64,000 bases of DNA, taken from contig JACKFF010000010.1 of assembly GCA_020632595.1 (NCBI GenBank), forward strand, positions 1 through 64,000, written 5' to 3'. A program made the translations under genes and the position numbers. This DNA comes from Nitrospiraceae bacterium. Its GTDB lineage: Bacteria > Nitrospirota > Nitrospiria > Nitrospirales > UBA8639. The notes below the pieces were generated by a model. The model had not been told where the DNA came from, made no database searches, and saw only the letters and a program-made list of their open reading frames with translations. Below, in pieces: positions 27,349 through 36,596 of this stretch. The number at the start of each line of letters is the position of its first letter. Position 1 is the stretch's first letter.

Positions 27349-28212
27349 TCACCAGGAGCGAGGAATTTCTTCTTCATCATCCTCATGATTAGATTCGGTA
27401 TCCCGAAAGAACTTATCCGTACCCAATTCTTCTGATAAGTCTTCCGTCAAATCCAAATCCTCATCGGCATCGTCGGTGGAGTCCTCGGAAAATTCATCAT
27501 CATCAAAATCATCCGCAAGATCATCCACATCCAGAGGATCCGTGACATCATCCAGGTCAGTAGTCAATGAATCCAGAGTGATATCGGCATCGGCTTCCAC
27601 TTCAATATCCAATTCGGCATCAATGTCATCCGGCAGAGCCGTATCCTCAATATCCGTATCGGGTTCCCGGCTAAGAATTTCCTCTGCATTGACATCAACG
27701 GGGAAAGCGTTCTTCCTCTTTTTGGCATCAAGCCCCTTTTCCGCGGCCGATTCTTTTTTAGGCCTTCCCGGGCTCTTTTTGGCTCCAGATGGCGCCGCCT
27801 TCTTCTCCGATTTTGTGGTGGGAGCAGACTTCGTACGATTCCGCCCCGTTTTCGCCGCAGCTGTCGTTTTCGAAACATTGTCAGATGTAGTCAACTTCTT
27901 CTCTTTCCCTTTCACCGCCATTTTCGGCGTCGCTTTGGATCGTGGTTGAGCTTGAGCCACGGTTTTGGATGTCCCCTTTACTCCAGCCTTCGTCTTTTCT
28001 TTGGCTTGAGCCTTAACGGGTTCCTTGGTCCGAGCCTTGGAGCCGACCTTCGTATTCTTGGACTTCGCTTGGGTAGACGGTGATCGTTGAGGCTTCACAG
28101 ACTTCTTTGGTTTGGCTTTTGTCTTCGGTTGAGCTTTCGCATGAGTGGTTTGCTTCCCCGTCGGCTTCTGTTTGGGCTTGGCCTTTGACTTGGGCTTAGC
28201 CATGGCAGCCAT
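27349..28212 (-). CDS. Charge-polarised Lys/Pro/Ala-rich and Asp/Glu-rich protein
   Basis: 287 aa of low complexity. Residues 1-180 resemble a histone H1-like tail (repeats of KPK, KAK, TKAKPKK; pI clearly basic). Residues 185-287 are strongly acidic, with blocks such as DTDIEDTALPDDIDAELDIE and EDLDLTEDLSEELG. AGGAGG 7 nt before the ATG gives strong translation. No catalytic domain or membrane segment is visible. The basic half could bind nucleic acid and the acidic half could shield or regulate it; this is inference. It is divergent from the adenylyltransferase fusion. Confidence 0.6.
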   Translation of the reverse strand: MAAMAKPKSKAKPKQKPTGKQTTHAKAQPKTKAKPKKSVKPQRSPSTQAKSKNTKVGSKARTKEPVKAQAKEKTKAGVKGTSKTVAQAQPRSKATPKMAVKGKEKKLTTSDNVSKTTAAAKTGRNRTKSAPTTKSEKKAAPSGAKKSPGRPKKESAAEKGLDAKKRKNAFPVDVNAEEILSREPDTDIEDTALPDDIDAELDIEVEADADITLDSLTTDLDDVTDPLDVDDLADDFDDDEFSEDSTDDADEDLDLTEDLSEELGTDKFFRDTESNHEDDEEEIPRSW

Positions 28213-28391
28213 GTGTCACCCTCCTGATTATGTGATCGACAAATGATCCATCTGCGATGGATCGTCTCCTGAGTTGCCCCCATCTAACATGGAGAGACCC
28301 TCTCAAGCAACAGAAGATTTTCAAGAAGGAAATTCTTTACCTTTTTAGGAAACTTCCGGTCATTCAAGATCCCTGTTAGAATCGGATCTCC

Positions 28392-31130
28392 ATGGAAATT
28401 ATTACCACGCATCTTGAGGCGGATTTCGATGGCCTCGCCTCAATGGTGGCCGCTCAAAAGCTCTACCCGGAGGCGGACCTCGTCCTCCCGGCGGGAGTCC
28501 AATCCCGTGAGCGATCCTTTCTCGCGGAACATCCCCTTTCCTTCACGGCACTTTCGAGTCTGAATTTAGCGGATATCACCCGCATGATTTTAGTCGATGC
28601 CCAACACCAGGATCGCTTAGGCTTACTCGAAAAAGCTCTTAAAAATCAACATATTTCAGTTCATATTTACGATCATCATCCCTTGGAAACCACCAATCCC
28701 CTGCTCCCGATGGCAGACTATTGCAAAGTGGATTCGGTCGGGGCCACCATCACACTCCTCTGCGAAGAACTTCAATCCAGAGGACTCACATGGACACCCG
28801 AGGAAGCCACATTCTTTGCCATAGCTCTCTATGAGGAGACCGGTCAATTTAGCTACCCGAATACCACGCCCCGTGATTTCCAGATGGGTGGGGTCCTTGT
28901 GCAAACAGGAGCCGATTTAAACCAGGTCACCAAGTACATCGCCCGGCACTGGACACCCCCACAACTGGACTTATTTCATGCCCTGTTGCAATCGGCGCAA
29001 ACACTCAACCTCGGACATCGAAGGATTCTGCTCACCACCCTCACCTGGCCGGACTATGTGCAGGACATGGCCCCGATTGTTCAACAACTGGCGCAATTAC
29101 ACGGAGCCGATGCCATCATCGCCGCTGTCGCCATGGAGGGCAAGGTCCAAATCATCGGGCGCAGCCGCCATCCCGATATGGACATGAATCAGATCACCAA
29201 GGCCTTTGGCGGAGGAGGGCACACCATGGCCGCCGCCGCCAGTATAAAGGGACTCACCATCGTCGAGGTCGAGCAGAAAATCCACGACCTTTTGCAGGAA
29301 CAAGCCAAAACCTGGCTCCCCATCAAACGTCTCATGACGACACCTGTCAGGACGGTGGAACCCAACACCACGATCAAACAGACCGAACGCCTTATGACAC
29401 AATACGAAGTCAACGCCCTCCCGGTTGTGAGTGCCAAGGGCGGCTTCATGGGATTAGCCACACGGGAAGCGGTACAAAAAGCCCTCTATCACAAACTGGC
29501 CACCCACCCTATCGAGCACATCATGCTCAGGGATATCTTTGCGGCCACACCCGGCACTCCATTTGACGAGGTCCAACAGCATATGGTCGAACGGAATCAG
29601 CGGATCGTCCCGGTGTTGGATCACGACCAGGTCGTTGGCATTTTCAGCCGGACCGATTTGCTTCGTGCTATGCACCAGGCACTCCCCTCCCAGGCAGGAG
29701 ACGTCGAGCCCTCTGCCGGAGCGGCCCCTTCAGCTACCGTCGTTCCCACGCCAACCTTGCGGACTTCAAATCTTCACAAACAATTGGCCAACCGTTTACC
29801 TCCGCCGCTCCTCACCCTCCTCCAGACCATTCGGACACTGGCCGACACCCAGGAAGTGGCCGCCTTCCTCGTCGGGGGGTTCGTCCGGGATTTCCTGATG
29901 AACATTCCCAATTTCGATCTGGATGTGGTGGTCGAAGGAGACGGCATTGGCTTCGGCAAAGCATTAGCGCAGGAACTGAAGGCCGAATGGACCATTCATG
30001 AACGATTCGGAACCGTCTCGATTACAATCCCCAAGGCTCTCAACATTCCACAGATGCATCACCTGGACATCGCCACGGCTCGAACGGAATATTATGAATA
30101 TCCCACCGCGCTGCCGACAGTGGAACGCAGTTCAATAAAAAAAGACCTCTACCGGCGGGATTTCACCATCAATGCTCTGGCCATTCGCTTAAACCGGACG
30201 CCCGGTGAACTTCTGGACTTTTTCGGGGGCCGGCGGGACATCAAGGACAGAATCGTTCGGGTCCTTCACAGCCTCAGCTTCGTGGAAGATCCCACCCGGG
30301 TCTTTCGAGCCATTCGCTTCGAACAACGGTTCGGGTTTCAAATCAGCAAGGAAACGCAGCATTTCATTCAACAGGCCCAAACCATGGAACTGTTTCACCG
30401 GCTTTCCGGGGTACGATTAGGAAATGAACTGATCCATATTCTAGAGGAACCCGAGCCGGCCAAAGGCATTCAGCGATTGAGTCAATTTAAACTCTTGACC
30501 TTCATTCATCCCAAACTGCAATGGAAGGAACCGGCTCCGACGTTCTTTGCATCCGGAGAAAAAATTCTGGCCTGGCATGAGGTGGAAAATGCCAGATCAG
30601 GAACCGAGCGATGGCTGCTCTATGCCCTGGCCTGGTTCGAATCATTGGGCAAACCTGAATTGGTCAAAACCTGGAAACGATTGGGATTTCCCCAACGAAT
30701 CACCGCAACCGTCGGCGAGTTCCTACAGGCCCAGCCCACTTTGCTAAGGACCCTCAACAGAAAGCACCTGGCTCCTTCAGAAATCTACGATCTCCTCACG
30801 CCATGGCCGAAGGAACTCGTGTTGTTCCTCATGGCCAAGGCGCAAAGCAAGCCGACGATTCATGCAGCCATGGAACGGATCCGGGATTATCTCACCACGT
30901 TCCAGCATGTCGCCATCACCGTGACCGGCCACGACCTGGAAGACATGGGCCTTCCCAAAGGTCCAGCCTATCGCCGGGTGCTCGATCGCATCTTCAAAGC
31001 CAAACTGGATAGTCTGGTGGCCACACAGGAAGATGAATATCGCCTTGCCAAAACCTTCATTGCACAAGAAACCGCTTCAGGAAGCCACTCCAAATCCGCT
31101 TTATCGGGAAGGAAAGGCAGCAGGCGGTAG
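28392..31130 (+). CDS. tRNA nucleotidyltransferase (A-adding type) fused to DHH and CBS domains
   Basis: 912 aa. An N-terminal DHH phosphoesterase part (MEIITTHLEADFDGLAS; DHH at 94-96) with a DHHA1-like end (GGGGHTMAAAAS) is followed by two CBS domains (about 310-435), then a polyA-polymerase head domain with LVGGFVRDFL, the DxD metal motif in NFDLDVVVEGDG, and RRDFTINALA, RNA-binding helices, and an ATP-binding R(x)xR region. This architecture occurs in bacteria that split CCA addition between two enzymes, where this type adds the terminal A; the DHH part could act as an oligoribonuclease. The C-terminus is basic. The MFS gene follows 42 bp later. Confidence 0.88.
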   Translation: MEIITTHLEADFDGLASMVAAQKLYPEADLVLPAGVQSRERSFLAEHPLSFTALSSLNLADITRMILVDAQHQDRLGLLEKALKNQHISVHIYDHHPLETTNPLLPMADYCKVDSVGATITLLCEELQSRGLTWTPEEATFFAIALYEETGQFSYPNTTPRDFQMGGVLVQTGADLNQVTKYIARHWTPPQLDLFHALLQSAQTLNLGHRRILLTTLTWPDYVQDMAPIVQQLAQLHGADAIIAAVAMEGKVQIIGRSRHPDMDMNQITKAFGGGGHTMAAAASIKGLTIVEVEQKIHDLLQEQAKTWLPIKRLMTTPVRTVEPNTTIKQTERLMTQYEVNALPVVSAKGGFMGLATREAVQKALYHKLATHPIEHIMLRDIFAATPGTPFDEVQQHMVERNQRIVPVLDHDQVVGIFSRTDLLRAMHQALPSQAGDVEPSAGAAPSATVVPTPTLRTSNLHKQLANRLPPPLLTLLQTIRTLADTQEVAAFLVGGFVRDFLMNIPNFDLDVVVEGDGIGFGKALAQELKAEWTIHERFGTVSITIPKALNIPQMHHLDIATARTEYYEYPTALPTVERSSIKKDLYRRDFTINALAIRLNRTPGELLDFFGGRRDIKDRIVRVLHSLSFVEDPTRVFRAIRFEQRFGFQISKETQHFIQQAQTMELFHRLSGVRLGNELIHILEEPEPAKGIQRLSQFKLLTFIHPKLQWKEPAPTFFASGEKILAWHEVENARSGTERWLLYALAWFESLGKPELVKTWKRLGFPQRITATVGEFLQAQPTLLRTLNRKHLAPSEIYDLLTPWPKELVLFLMAKAQSKPTIHAAMERIRDYLTTFQHVAITVTGHDLEDMGLPKGPAYRRVLDRIFKAKLDSLVATQEDEYRLAKTFIAQETASGSHSKSALSGRKGSRR

Positions 31131-31172
31131 CCTTCCCGTTGGCTGCCCCCGCAAGTAGTCTATTCATTTCCC

Positions 31173-32687
31173 ATGCACCGGCCTTCATCGCCCCCCCCAC
31201 CGTCTCGAATCCGCTGGCGAATTCTTTTTCTGCTCCTCCTCATCAGCATCATCACTTACATCGACCGGGTAAATATTTCCGTCACCGCTCGCCAAATGAT
31301 GCCGGCACTTGGTCTCACAGATCTGCAAATGGGGCAGATCTTTTCGGCTTTTGTCTTTGGCTACGCCCTCTTTCAAGTTCCCGGTGGCTGGTTGGGCGAT
31401 CGCTGGGGACCACGTCGCGTATTGACCTTCGCCCTTATCTGGTGGTCGATCTTTACAGCGTTGACGGCCGTCGCTCCTACGCTCCCACTGGCCAACCTGA
31501 TCGGGATTATGGGTTCACTCATGGTCGTGCGTTTTCTCATCGGCATCGGCGAAGCCGCCGCCCTGCCCAATTTCAATCGAGCCGTCGCAAACTGGCATCC
31601 CCCGAATGAACGGGGCTTAGGCATTGGCATCACCATCGGAGGGATCGGCCTGGGCTCAGCTCTCACCCCACCTCTCACCGCCTGGATCATGGTCAATTAT
31701 GGCTGGCAAACGGCGTTTTATCTCGCAGGCGGCTTGGGGATTGGCATCGCGCTCTTGTGGTACTGGTACGCAACCGATCATCCCCGGCAACATGCACATG
31801 TCAACACCACCGAGGCCGAACTGATCGAAGATTCGGAATCTCTGCCCGACCCTCCTGCTCCCCTGGAAGGGCGATCCGGCAAGGCCTGGGGAACGGTCCA
31901 TGATGTGTTCACCGAATTCGAAGCACGTGAAGGACGACCTCCAGCTTCACAAGCGAAAGCCAACGGGACCGGTGGGAAGAAGGACACCCCCAACTCCTCC
32001 ACCCCACTACGAACAGGAAAGAAAGGCGAACCAGCGCCCAGTCACCAATCAAAGAGGACCACCCTTCCCTGGAAAGCCATCCTCACCACCCCCACCGTCT
32101 GGTGGCTCACGCTCAGCTATACCTGCCTCGGCTATGTCGCCTATGTCTATATGTCCTGGTTCTACCTCTACCTCGTCAACGTGAGGGGTTTTGCCATCCT
32201 TCAAGGTGCTTTCTTCGCCTCGGCGCCGTTTATCGCAATGGCCATCTTCTGCCCATTGGGAGGATGGGTGACCGATCGTCTCACCGAACAATACGGAATC
32301 AATCGTGGGCGCGCGAGCGTGGGGGGAGCAGGAATGATTCTGGCCGCGCTCTCCATCATCATCGGCGCCAACATCGAAGCGCCCTATGTCGCAATCGGTT
32401 TTCTCTCGCTCGGCGCGGGGTGGCTCTACTTCACCGTCGGCCCGTTCTGGTCTTCGACCACGGACTTATCCAAACCCTACGCCGGCACACTCTCAGGCCT
32501 CATGAACACCGGCGCCAACCTGGGCGGAACCCTCTCCCCCACACTGACGCCCTGGCTGGCTGACACCTTCGGCTGGTCAGTCTCTCTTGGCATCGCCGCC
32601 GGCATTGCCCTACTCGGTGGACTGTGTTGGCTTATGATTCGACCAGAACATGGGCTCAACATCCCCAAGCCAGTCGATAGAGCATGA
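31173..32687 (+). CDS. MFS transporter, ACS (anion:cation symporter) type
   Basis: 504 aa, 12 membrane helices expected. The signature GWLGDRWGPRRVL lies between helices 2 and 3, and the N-terminal YIDRVNISVTARQMMPALGL is typical of the ACS family, whose members take up organic anions such as hexuronates, phthalate or tartrate. A soluble insertion of about 85 residues, rich in P, K, G and T, separates helices 6 and 7 and is longer than usual. The substrate cannot be inferred. A shorter match to the 3' end of this gene recurs downstream of the next gene (34312-34385). Confidence 0.8.
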   Translation: MHRPSSPPPPSRIRWRILFLLLLISIITYIDRVNISVTARQMMPALGLTDLQMGQIFSAFVFGYALFQVPGGWLGDRWGPRRVLTFALIWWSIFTALTAVAPTLPLANLIGIMGSLMVVRFLIGIGEAAALPNFNRAVANWHPPNERGLGIGITIGGIGLGSALTPPLTAWIMVNYGWQTAFYLAGGLGIGIALLWYWYATDHPRQHAHVNTTEAELIEDSESLPDPPAPLEGRSGKAWGTVHDVFTEFEAREGRPPASQAKANGTGGKKDTPNSSTPLRTGKKGEPAPSHQSKRTTLPWKAILTTPTVWWLTLSYTCLGYVAYVYMSWFYLYLVNVRGFAILQGAFFASAPFIAMAIFCPLGGWVTDRLTEQYGINRGRASVGGAGMILAALSIIIGANIEAPYVAIGFLSLGAGWLYFTVGPFWSSTTDLSKPYAGTLSGLMNTGANLGGTLSPTLTPWLADTFGWSVSLGIAAGIALLGGLCWLMIRPEHGLNIPKPVDRA

Positions 32688-32805
32688 ACAAGTCTGAACG
32701 GTTCACAATCCAGACGGGCACCAAAATGATTCTATTATTTTTGGATCATGATAAACTGAGTCGCGGCCAAATAAAAAATTGAGCAAGTAAACAAGGCGCT
32801 CCCGA

Positions 32806-34284
32806 TTGGAGAGAAAATATTCGGTGAACCCGAAAGTTGTTCAAACAATCAGAACAGATGAGAACCACCGAACATTGACAGCGTCCAATAGGGTGCGAGG
32901 CCATTCATGGATTCAGGTACCTTTTATCGCCCGCATCATAGCCCTCTCTATCTTCCTGCTCTTCCCCGGTCATGTTTGTGCCACAGAGATTGAAGAGTTC
33001 AAAACGGGCGTCGTCAAAATTACTGCACTGGTAAATGGGCAACCAAGTGTCGGGACGGGATTTATCGTGAGGCTCGACAAGGACGCCGCCTATATCGTGA
33101 CTGCCGCACATGTGATTTCCGGAGATAGCAAGCCACAGGTGTGGTTCTTTCCTCTTCCTCATCAATCGTTTGCCTCACAGGTGTTAGGCATCGATGGAAC
33201 CAATGAGAATGGGTTGGCCACGTTGCGTGTTCCGGATCCCATTCCTGACGGACTCATGGCGCTTCCGCTCGATCAGACCACCCAGGCATCCGGGGGAGAA
33301 ACTATTACCTTCATCGGATTTCCACCGAATCTCGCTCCCTGGACCGTCTCAACCGGAAGTATCAGCGGGAGGAAAGGGCCACATCTGATGTTTCAGGCGT
33401 TAGTGGAGGAAGGTCATTCGGGTGGCCCCCTTCTCCTTAATGGCAAAGTGGTCGGAGTCGTGACAGACGCTCAGGGACGTCTGGGGTATGCAGTCCCCAC
33501 AGCGATTTTGTCGATCGCGTTGAAAGGATGGCACGTGGAACCATCGGGCGACGACTCGTTATCCCTGGAGATTTCAGGCAAAGACGGTGCGCCGATGGTA
33601 CGGATCCCTGCAGGACAGTTTGAAACGCATGTAGAATCACGCTCAGGAACCGGGGACATTTCCGAAGGGATTCGGTATATGGTCTATGTTGAAGATTTCT
33701 TCATCGACAAGTATGAAGTCACCATTGAACGGTATGGAAAGTTTTTACAAATCACCGGTCGGACAGCGCCGGAATATTGGGATCACATCATGATGCCCCA
33801 GGATGCCAACCGCCCCGTTGTCGGTGTGACATGGTACGAGGCCAAAGCCTACTGCCACTGGGCCAAGAAGAGATTACCGACCGAAGATGAATGGGAGAAA
33901 AGCGCACGAGGAACTGACGGACGCATGTATCCATGGGGCAATGACCCACCGGCGAGCTACTTCACGAATTTCGCCACATTTGGTGACTTTCAATTATCCA
34001 AACTTTCTCCGGTCGGAGCATTCGAAAAGGATAGAAGTCCCTATGGAGTGTATGACCTGGCCGGAAATGTGAGTGAATGGACAGCAGATAACTGGAATGA
34101 ATCACGAAATCTAGACCGTGATGAGGAGGAAACACCCGCGAGTTCCCGCAAAATCATACGCGGTGGAAATTGGAACGCAATGGACGAATATCTGAGAGCC
34201 GCATTGCGCTCTTATGCTTCACCAACCAACAGAGATTTAGGTCTTGGTTTCCGCTGCGCGCAAAATCCGGATACGCCGCCATAA
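32806..34284 (+). CDS. Trypsin-like protease domain fused to FGE/SUMF1-fold domain
   Basis: 492 aa. The frame opens with TTG at 32806; a GTG at 32824 with GGAGAG about 10 nt upstream is equally possible. A signal or anchor segment (about 40-58) precedes a serine-protease domain with AAH at the histidine position (TAAHVIS) and EEGHSGGPLL at the serine. The usual catalytic Asp position appears as NENGLATLRV, without the acidic residue next to the hydrophobic pair. From about residue 265 a formylglycine-generating-enzyme fold follows (VRIPAGQF, YEVTIERYGKFL, LPTEDEWEKSARG, YDLAGNVSEWTADNW, IRGGNW, LGFRCA), lacking the paired catalytic cysteines. It is probably an exported scaffold or protease, not a sulfatase activator. 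Confidence 0.75.
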   Translation: MERKYSVNPKVVQTIRTDENHRTLTASNRVRGHSWIQVPFIARIIALSIFLLFPGHVCATEIEEFKTGVVKITALVNGQPSVGTGFIVRLDKDAAYIVTAAHVISGDSKPQVWFFPLPHQSFASQVLGIDGTNENGLATLRVPDPIPDGLMALPLDQTTQASGGETITFIGFPPNLAPWTVSTGSISGRKGPHLMFQALVEEGHSGGPLLLNGKVVGVVTDAQGRLGYAVPTAILSIALKGWHVEPSGDDSLSLEISGKDGAPMVRIPAGQFETHVESRSGTGDISEGIRYMVYVEDFFIDKYEVTIERYGKFLQITGRTAPEYWDHIMMPQDANRPVVGVTWYEAKAYCHWAKKRLPTEDEWEKSARGTDGRMYPWGNDPPASYFTNFATFGDFQLSKLSPVGAFEKDRSPYGVYDLAGNVSEWTADNWNESRNLDRDEEETPASSRKIIRGGNWNAMDEYLRAALRSYASPTNRDLGLGFRCAQNPDTPP

Positions 34285-34311
34285 AAAAGGTGAGGGGTAT
34301 GACGGAAGAAA

Positions 34312-34385
34312 GGATGGTCTAAAAATCGGCAAGCCAGTCGATGGAAGGCATATAAACAGTTCTATCGGAACAGTTCGGCCCACAC
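34312..34385 (+). repeat. Degenerate copy of the MFS gene 3' end
   Basis: The stretch encoding GLKIGKPVDG and its following bases resemble the last codons and 3' flank of the MFS gene (GLNIPKPVDRA and stop, about 32650-32725): AAGCCAGTCGAT is identical, and the following ATAAACAG...CGGAACAGTTCGG matches ATGAACAAG...GAACGGTTC loosely. The two copies are in the same orientation on either side of the protease/FGE gene. Short and degraded, so some of this could be chance. Confidence 0.4.
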
Positions 34386-34428
34386 TTTACGGAAAGACGG
34401 TCAATCTAAAAAAGAAAGGAGGTACACC

Positions 34429-34515
34429 ATGGGAGACAAAGGCGGGAAAAAGGACAAAGATAAAGCTCAAAAGCAGAAAGCCAATCAACAGGCAAAAAAA
34501 GATAAAAAGAAATAG
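34429..34515 (+). CDS. 28-residue lysine-rich small protein
   Basis: An ATG with AAGGAGG 6 nt upstream starts a 28-codon frame, MGDKGGKKDKDKAQKQKANQ and then QAKKDKKK, closed by TAG at 34513-34515. It is made almost entirely of K, Q, D, G and A, so it is intrinsically disordered and very basic. Similar tiny Lys-rich proteins exist in many genomes without a known role, possibly nucleic-acid binding. The exceptional ribosome-binding site is the main reason to annotate it. Confidence 0.6.
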   Translation: MGDKGGKKDKDKAQKQKANQQAKKDKKK

Positions 34516-34538
34516 CTGAGGCACATTCTTTGAAGGAC

Positions 34539-34570
34539 ATGGTGGGTTTTGCGTATGCGAAGCCCACCAT
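34539..34570. terminator. Hairpin downstream of the small lysine-rich gene
   Basis: ATGGTGGG (34539-34546) pairs with CCCACCAT (34563-34570) around a 16-nt loop, about 25 bp after the stop at 34515. The 8-bp perfect stem is well placed for transcription termination or mRNA end protection, but there is no run of T after it. Confidence 0.4.
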
Positions 34571-34722
34571 ATCCGAAGCACTGTAAATCCTGGATGGGTT
34601 TAATATTGGAAATCCTTCCAAAGGAAAAGGGAGAGAAAGATCCAAAAAACCTGGAATACGAGCAAGCGGCAAAAAACTCCCTTTACCGTACAAGGATCCC
34701 TCGTTAGCTGACATAAAAATCA

Positions 34723-35436
34723 ATGACTCACAATGAGCTTATTCGACAAATTGAATCTCTTCGAAGCTTAATGGTTTCTGTTGCCACTGGAGGACCTCGA
34801 ATCGACGAAGTTAACCCTGATTATCAAAAAGCCTTTGGTACAGTTGACAGGGAGCTTCGCCGTCGAAGGATTCCCAATCCTATTCCCTATTCAGATTTAT
34901 GGGAATGGTATGGCCGGTGGCGAAGTGGGGATCTACCATCCTATCAGTCACGACGCAACTTTCTTGCAGACATTTTTACGCCTTTTCTAGAGCAGGTTCG
35001 CGCTAGTACCACGGGTCACATGGGGGAACCGCCTCCACTGACCGGATGGCCTCGGGTCGACCGCACCGTAGATCAAATACGCAATAATCTCGCTGCTGCC
35101 CAGCATGAAGAACAGTTTCAATCCATCGGTTTGTTATGCCGCGAAGCACTTATTTCACTGGCACAGGCGGTATATATTCCTGAGCGGCACACATCCATCG
35201 ATGGCAATACGCCAAGCGATACAGACGCACGAAGAATGCTTGAGGCCTATATCGTTGTAGAACTTGCTGGTGGGCCAAACGAAGAAGCGCGTGCCCATGT
35301 TCGTGCTGCATTGAAGTTGGCGGTTGCCCTTCAACACCGTCGCACAGCAGATTTCCGTCAGACTGCTATGTGCGTGGAGGCCACTGCCGCAGTCATCAAT
35401 GTAATCGCCATTGCATCCGGGCGTCGAGACCCCTAG
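34723..35436 (+). CDS. Helical protein with an Abi-like/HEPN-like C-terminal half
   Basis: 237 aa, soluble, no signal peptide. The first half (to about 115) has an FHA-unlike mixed region containing WEWYGRWRSGDLPSY. The second half, from QIRNNL, is helical: SIGLLCREALISLAQAVY, then ARAHVRAALKLAVALQHRRT and a closing CVEATAAVINVIAIASGRR. This pattern is reminiscent of abortive-infection C-terminal (Abi_C/HEPN-like) domains found in phage-defence and toxin proteins, but the canonical R-x4-6-H ribonuclease motif is not clearly present. I do not recognise the family with certainty. It stands alone between accessory elements. Confidence 0.55.
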   Translation: MTHNELIRQIESLRSLMVSVATGGPRIDEVNPDYQKAFGTVDRELRRRRIPNPIPYSDLWEWYGRWRSGDLPSYQSRRNFLADIFTPFLEQVRASTTGHMGEPPPLTGWPRVDRTVDQIRNNLAAAQHEEQFQSIGLLCREALISLAQAVYIPERHTSIDGNTPSDTDARRMLEAYIVVELAGGPNEEARAHVRAALKLAVALQHRRTADFRQTAMCVEATAAVINVIAIASGRRDP

Positions 35437-35609
35437 ACGGCAAAATAGCCTGTCTAATAATGCAGTAAAACGATTGATCCACATGCAAATGGGTTTAGTG
35501 ATTATCTCACAATTCAGCTCTATTTCCTTGACGTGGATATGGATAATGTCATTTGCGTTTCTCCACCATTTAGTCCAACAATATTTTTGATCCCAATAGA
35601 TTTGAAAAA

Positions 35610-36476
35610 TTGAATCGACCAATGCAGCGCTATAACATTCTTCATCGGACCTATTATAATTTTTCGGGTGCGGTGACACTTGGACCGCATCATTTACGTT
35701 TGCGTCCGAGGGAAGACTATGACCTGCACATTGAGTCATTAAAACTGAAGCTCACACCGCCGGCCACCCTGCTCTGGAATCGAGACGTAGAAGGCAATTC
35801 GGTGGCCACAGCCACCTTCGATATGCCCGCCAACCAGCTCGTGATTGAGAGCGAAGTCATCATCCAGCAATTCAATGAGTCTCCACTCGACTTTCTCGTT
35901 GCCGACTACGCTGTCGCGTATCCGTTTACCTATCAACCCGATGACCGGATCATGCTGCTCCCCTACATGGCATACCCTGAGCAAAACACCAAAGATCGAC
36001 TGACTGAATGGATGGCGAATTTTTGGAAACCGGAAGAACCGATTCAGACGTACACACTCCTGCAACGTCTAGGCACCCACATCAACCAAACCCTTTCCTA
36101 TCGAGTGCGGGAAGAACCTGGCGTTCAAACAGTGGGGCAAACACTGGAATACGGCACTGGTTCCTGCCGTGACTTTGCGTTACTCTTTATGGAAGCGGCA
36201 CGATGCCTGGGTCTTGCTTCGCGCTTTGTCAGCGGATATCTTCATGCCCCACCATCAGCAACCGATTATGGTGCCACTCATGCCTGGGCCGAAGTCTACC
36301 TGCCGGGGGCCGGGTGGAAGGGGTTTGATCCTACTGTAGGAGCCATGGCCGGAACCGATCATATTGCCGTAGCCGTTGCAAGATTGCCCGAATCCATTCC
36401 GCCCATTGAAGGATCGTTCGTGGGGCCCCCAGGATCAACGCTTCATGTCGGCGTCTGGGTCACGAAGTGTGAGTGA
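35610..36476 (+). CDS. Transglutaminase-like cysteine protease family protein
   Basis: 288 aa. The N-terminal beta-sandwich typical of the family (YNILHRTYYNFSGAVTLGPH, then LRLRPREDYDLHI) precedes the papain-like core with the catalytic triad visible: GSCRDFA (Cys), THAWAEVY (His) and FDPTVG (Asp). Members are often part of operons with alpha-E and circularly permuted ATP-grasp proteins; these partners are not in this window. Cytoplasmic; the substrate is unknown. It could cleave or transfer amides on peptides. Start supported by position of the conserved N-terminal strand. Confidence 0.85.
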   Translation: MNRPMQRYNILHRTYYNFSGAVTLGPHHLRLRPREDYDLHIESLKLKLTPPATLLWNRDVEGNSVATATFDMPANQLVIESEVIIQQFNESPLDFLVADYAVAYPFTYQPDDRIMLLPYMAYPEQNTKDRLTEWMANFWKPEEPIQTYTLLQRLGTHINQTLSYRVREEPGVQTVGQTLEYGTGSCRDFALLFMEAARCLGLASRFVSGYLHAPPSATDYGATHAWAEVYLPGAGWKGFDPTVGAMAGTDHIAVAVARLPESIPPIEGSFVGPPGSTLHVGVWVTKCE

Positions 36477-36596
36477 ACGAGCACTTTCCGTTCTTATGAA
36501 ACACCATCGCTCCTCGTTTTTTTCAATACAGGCGAACTTTTTAAAAAATCCAACACACGCGGTTCTTTTTTCACCCCTCAACCATAAAGGTCGACC

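Noticed and set aside
32806..34284. Functional formylglycine-generating enzyme
   Set aside because: The paired catalytic cysteines are missing in the GGNW to GFRCA segment.
34244..34519. A 91-codon frame over the 3' end of the protease fusion and the lysine-rich gene
   Set aside because: It overlaps a well-supported gene end and lacks a ribosome-binding site; the 28-codon frame has a far better site.
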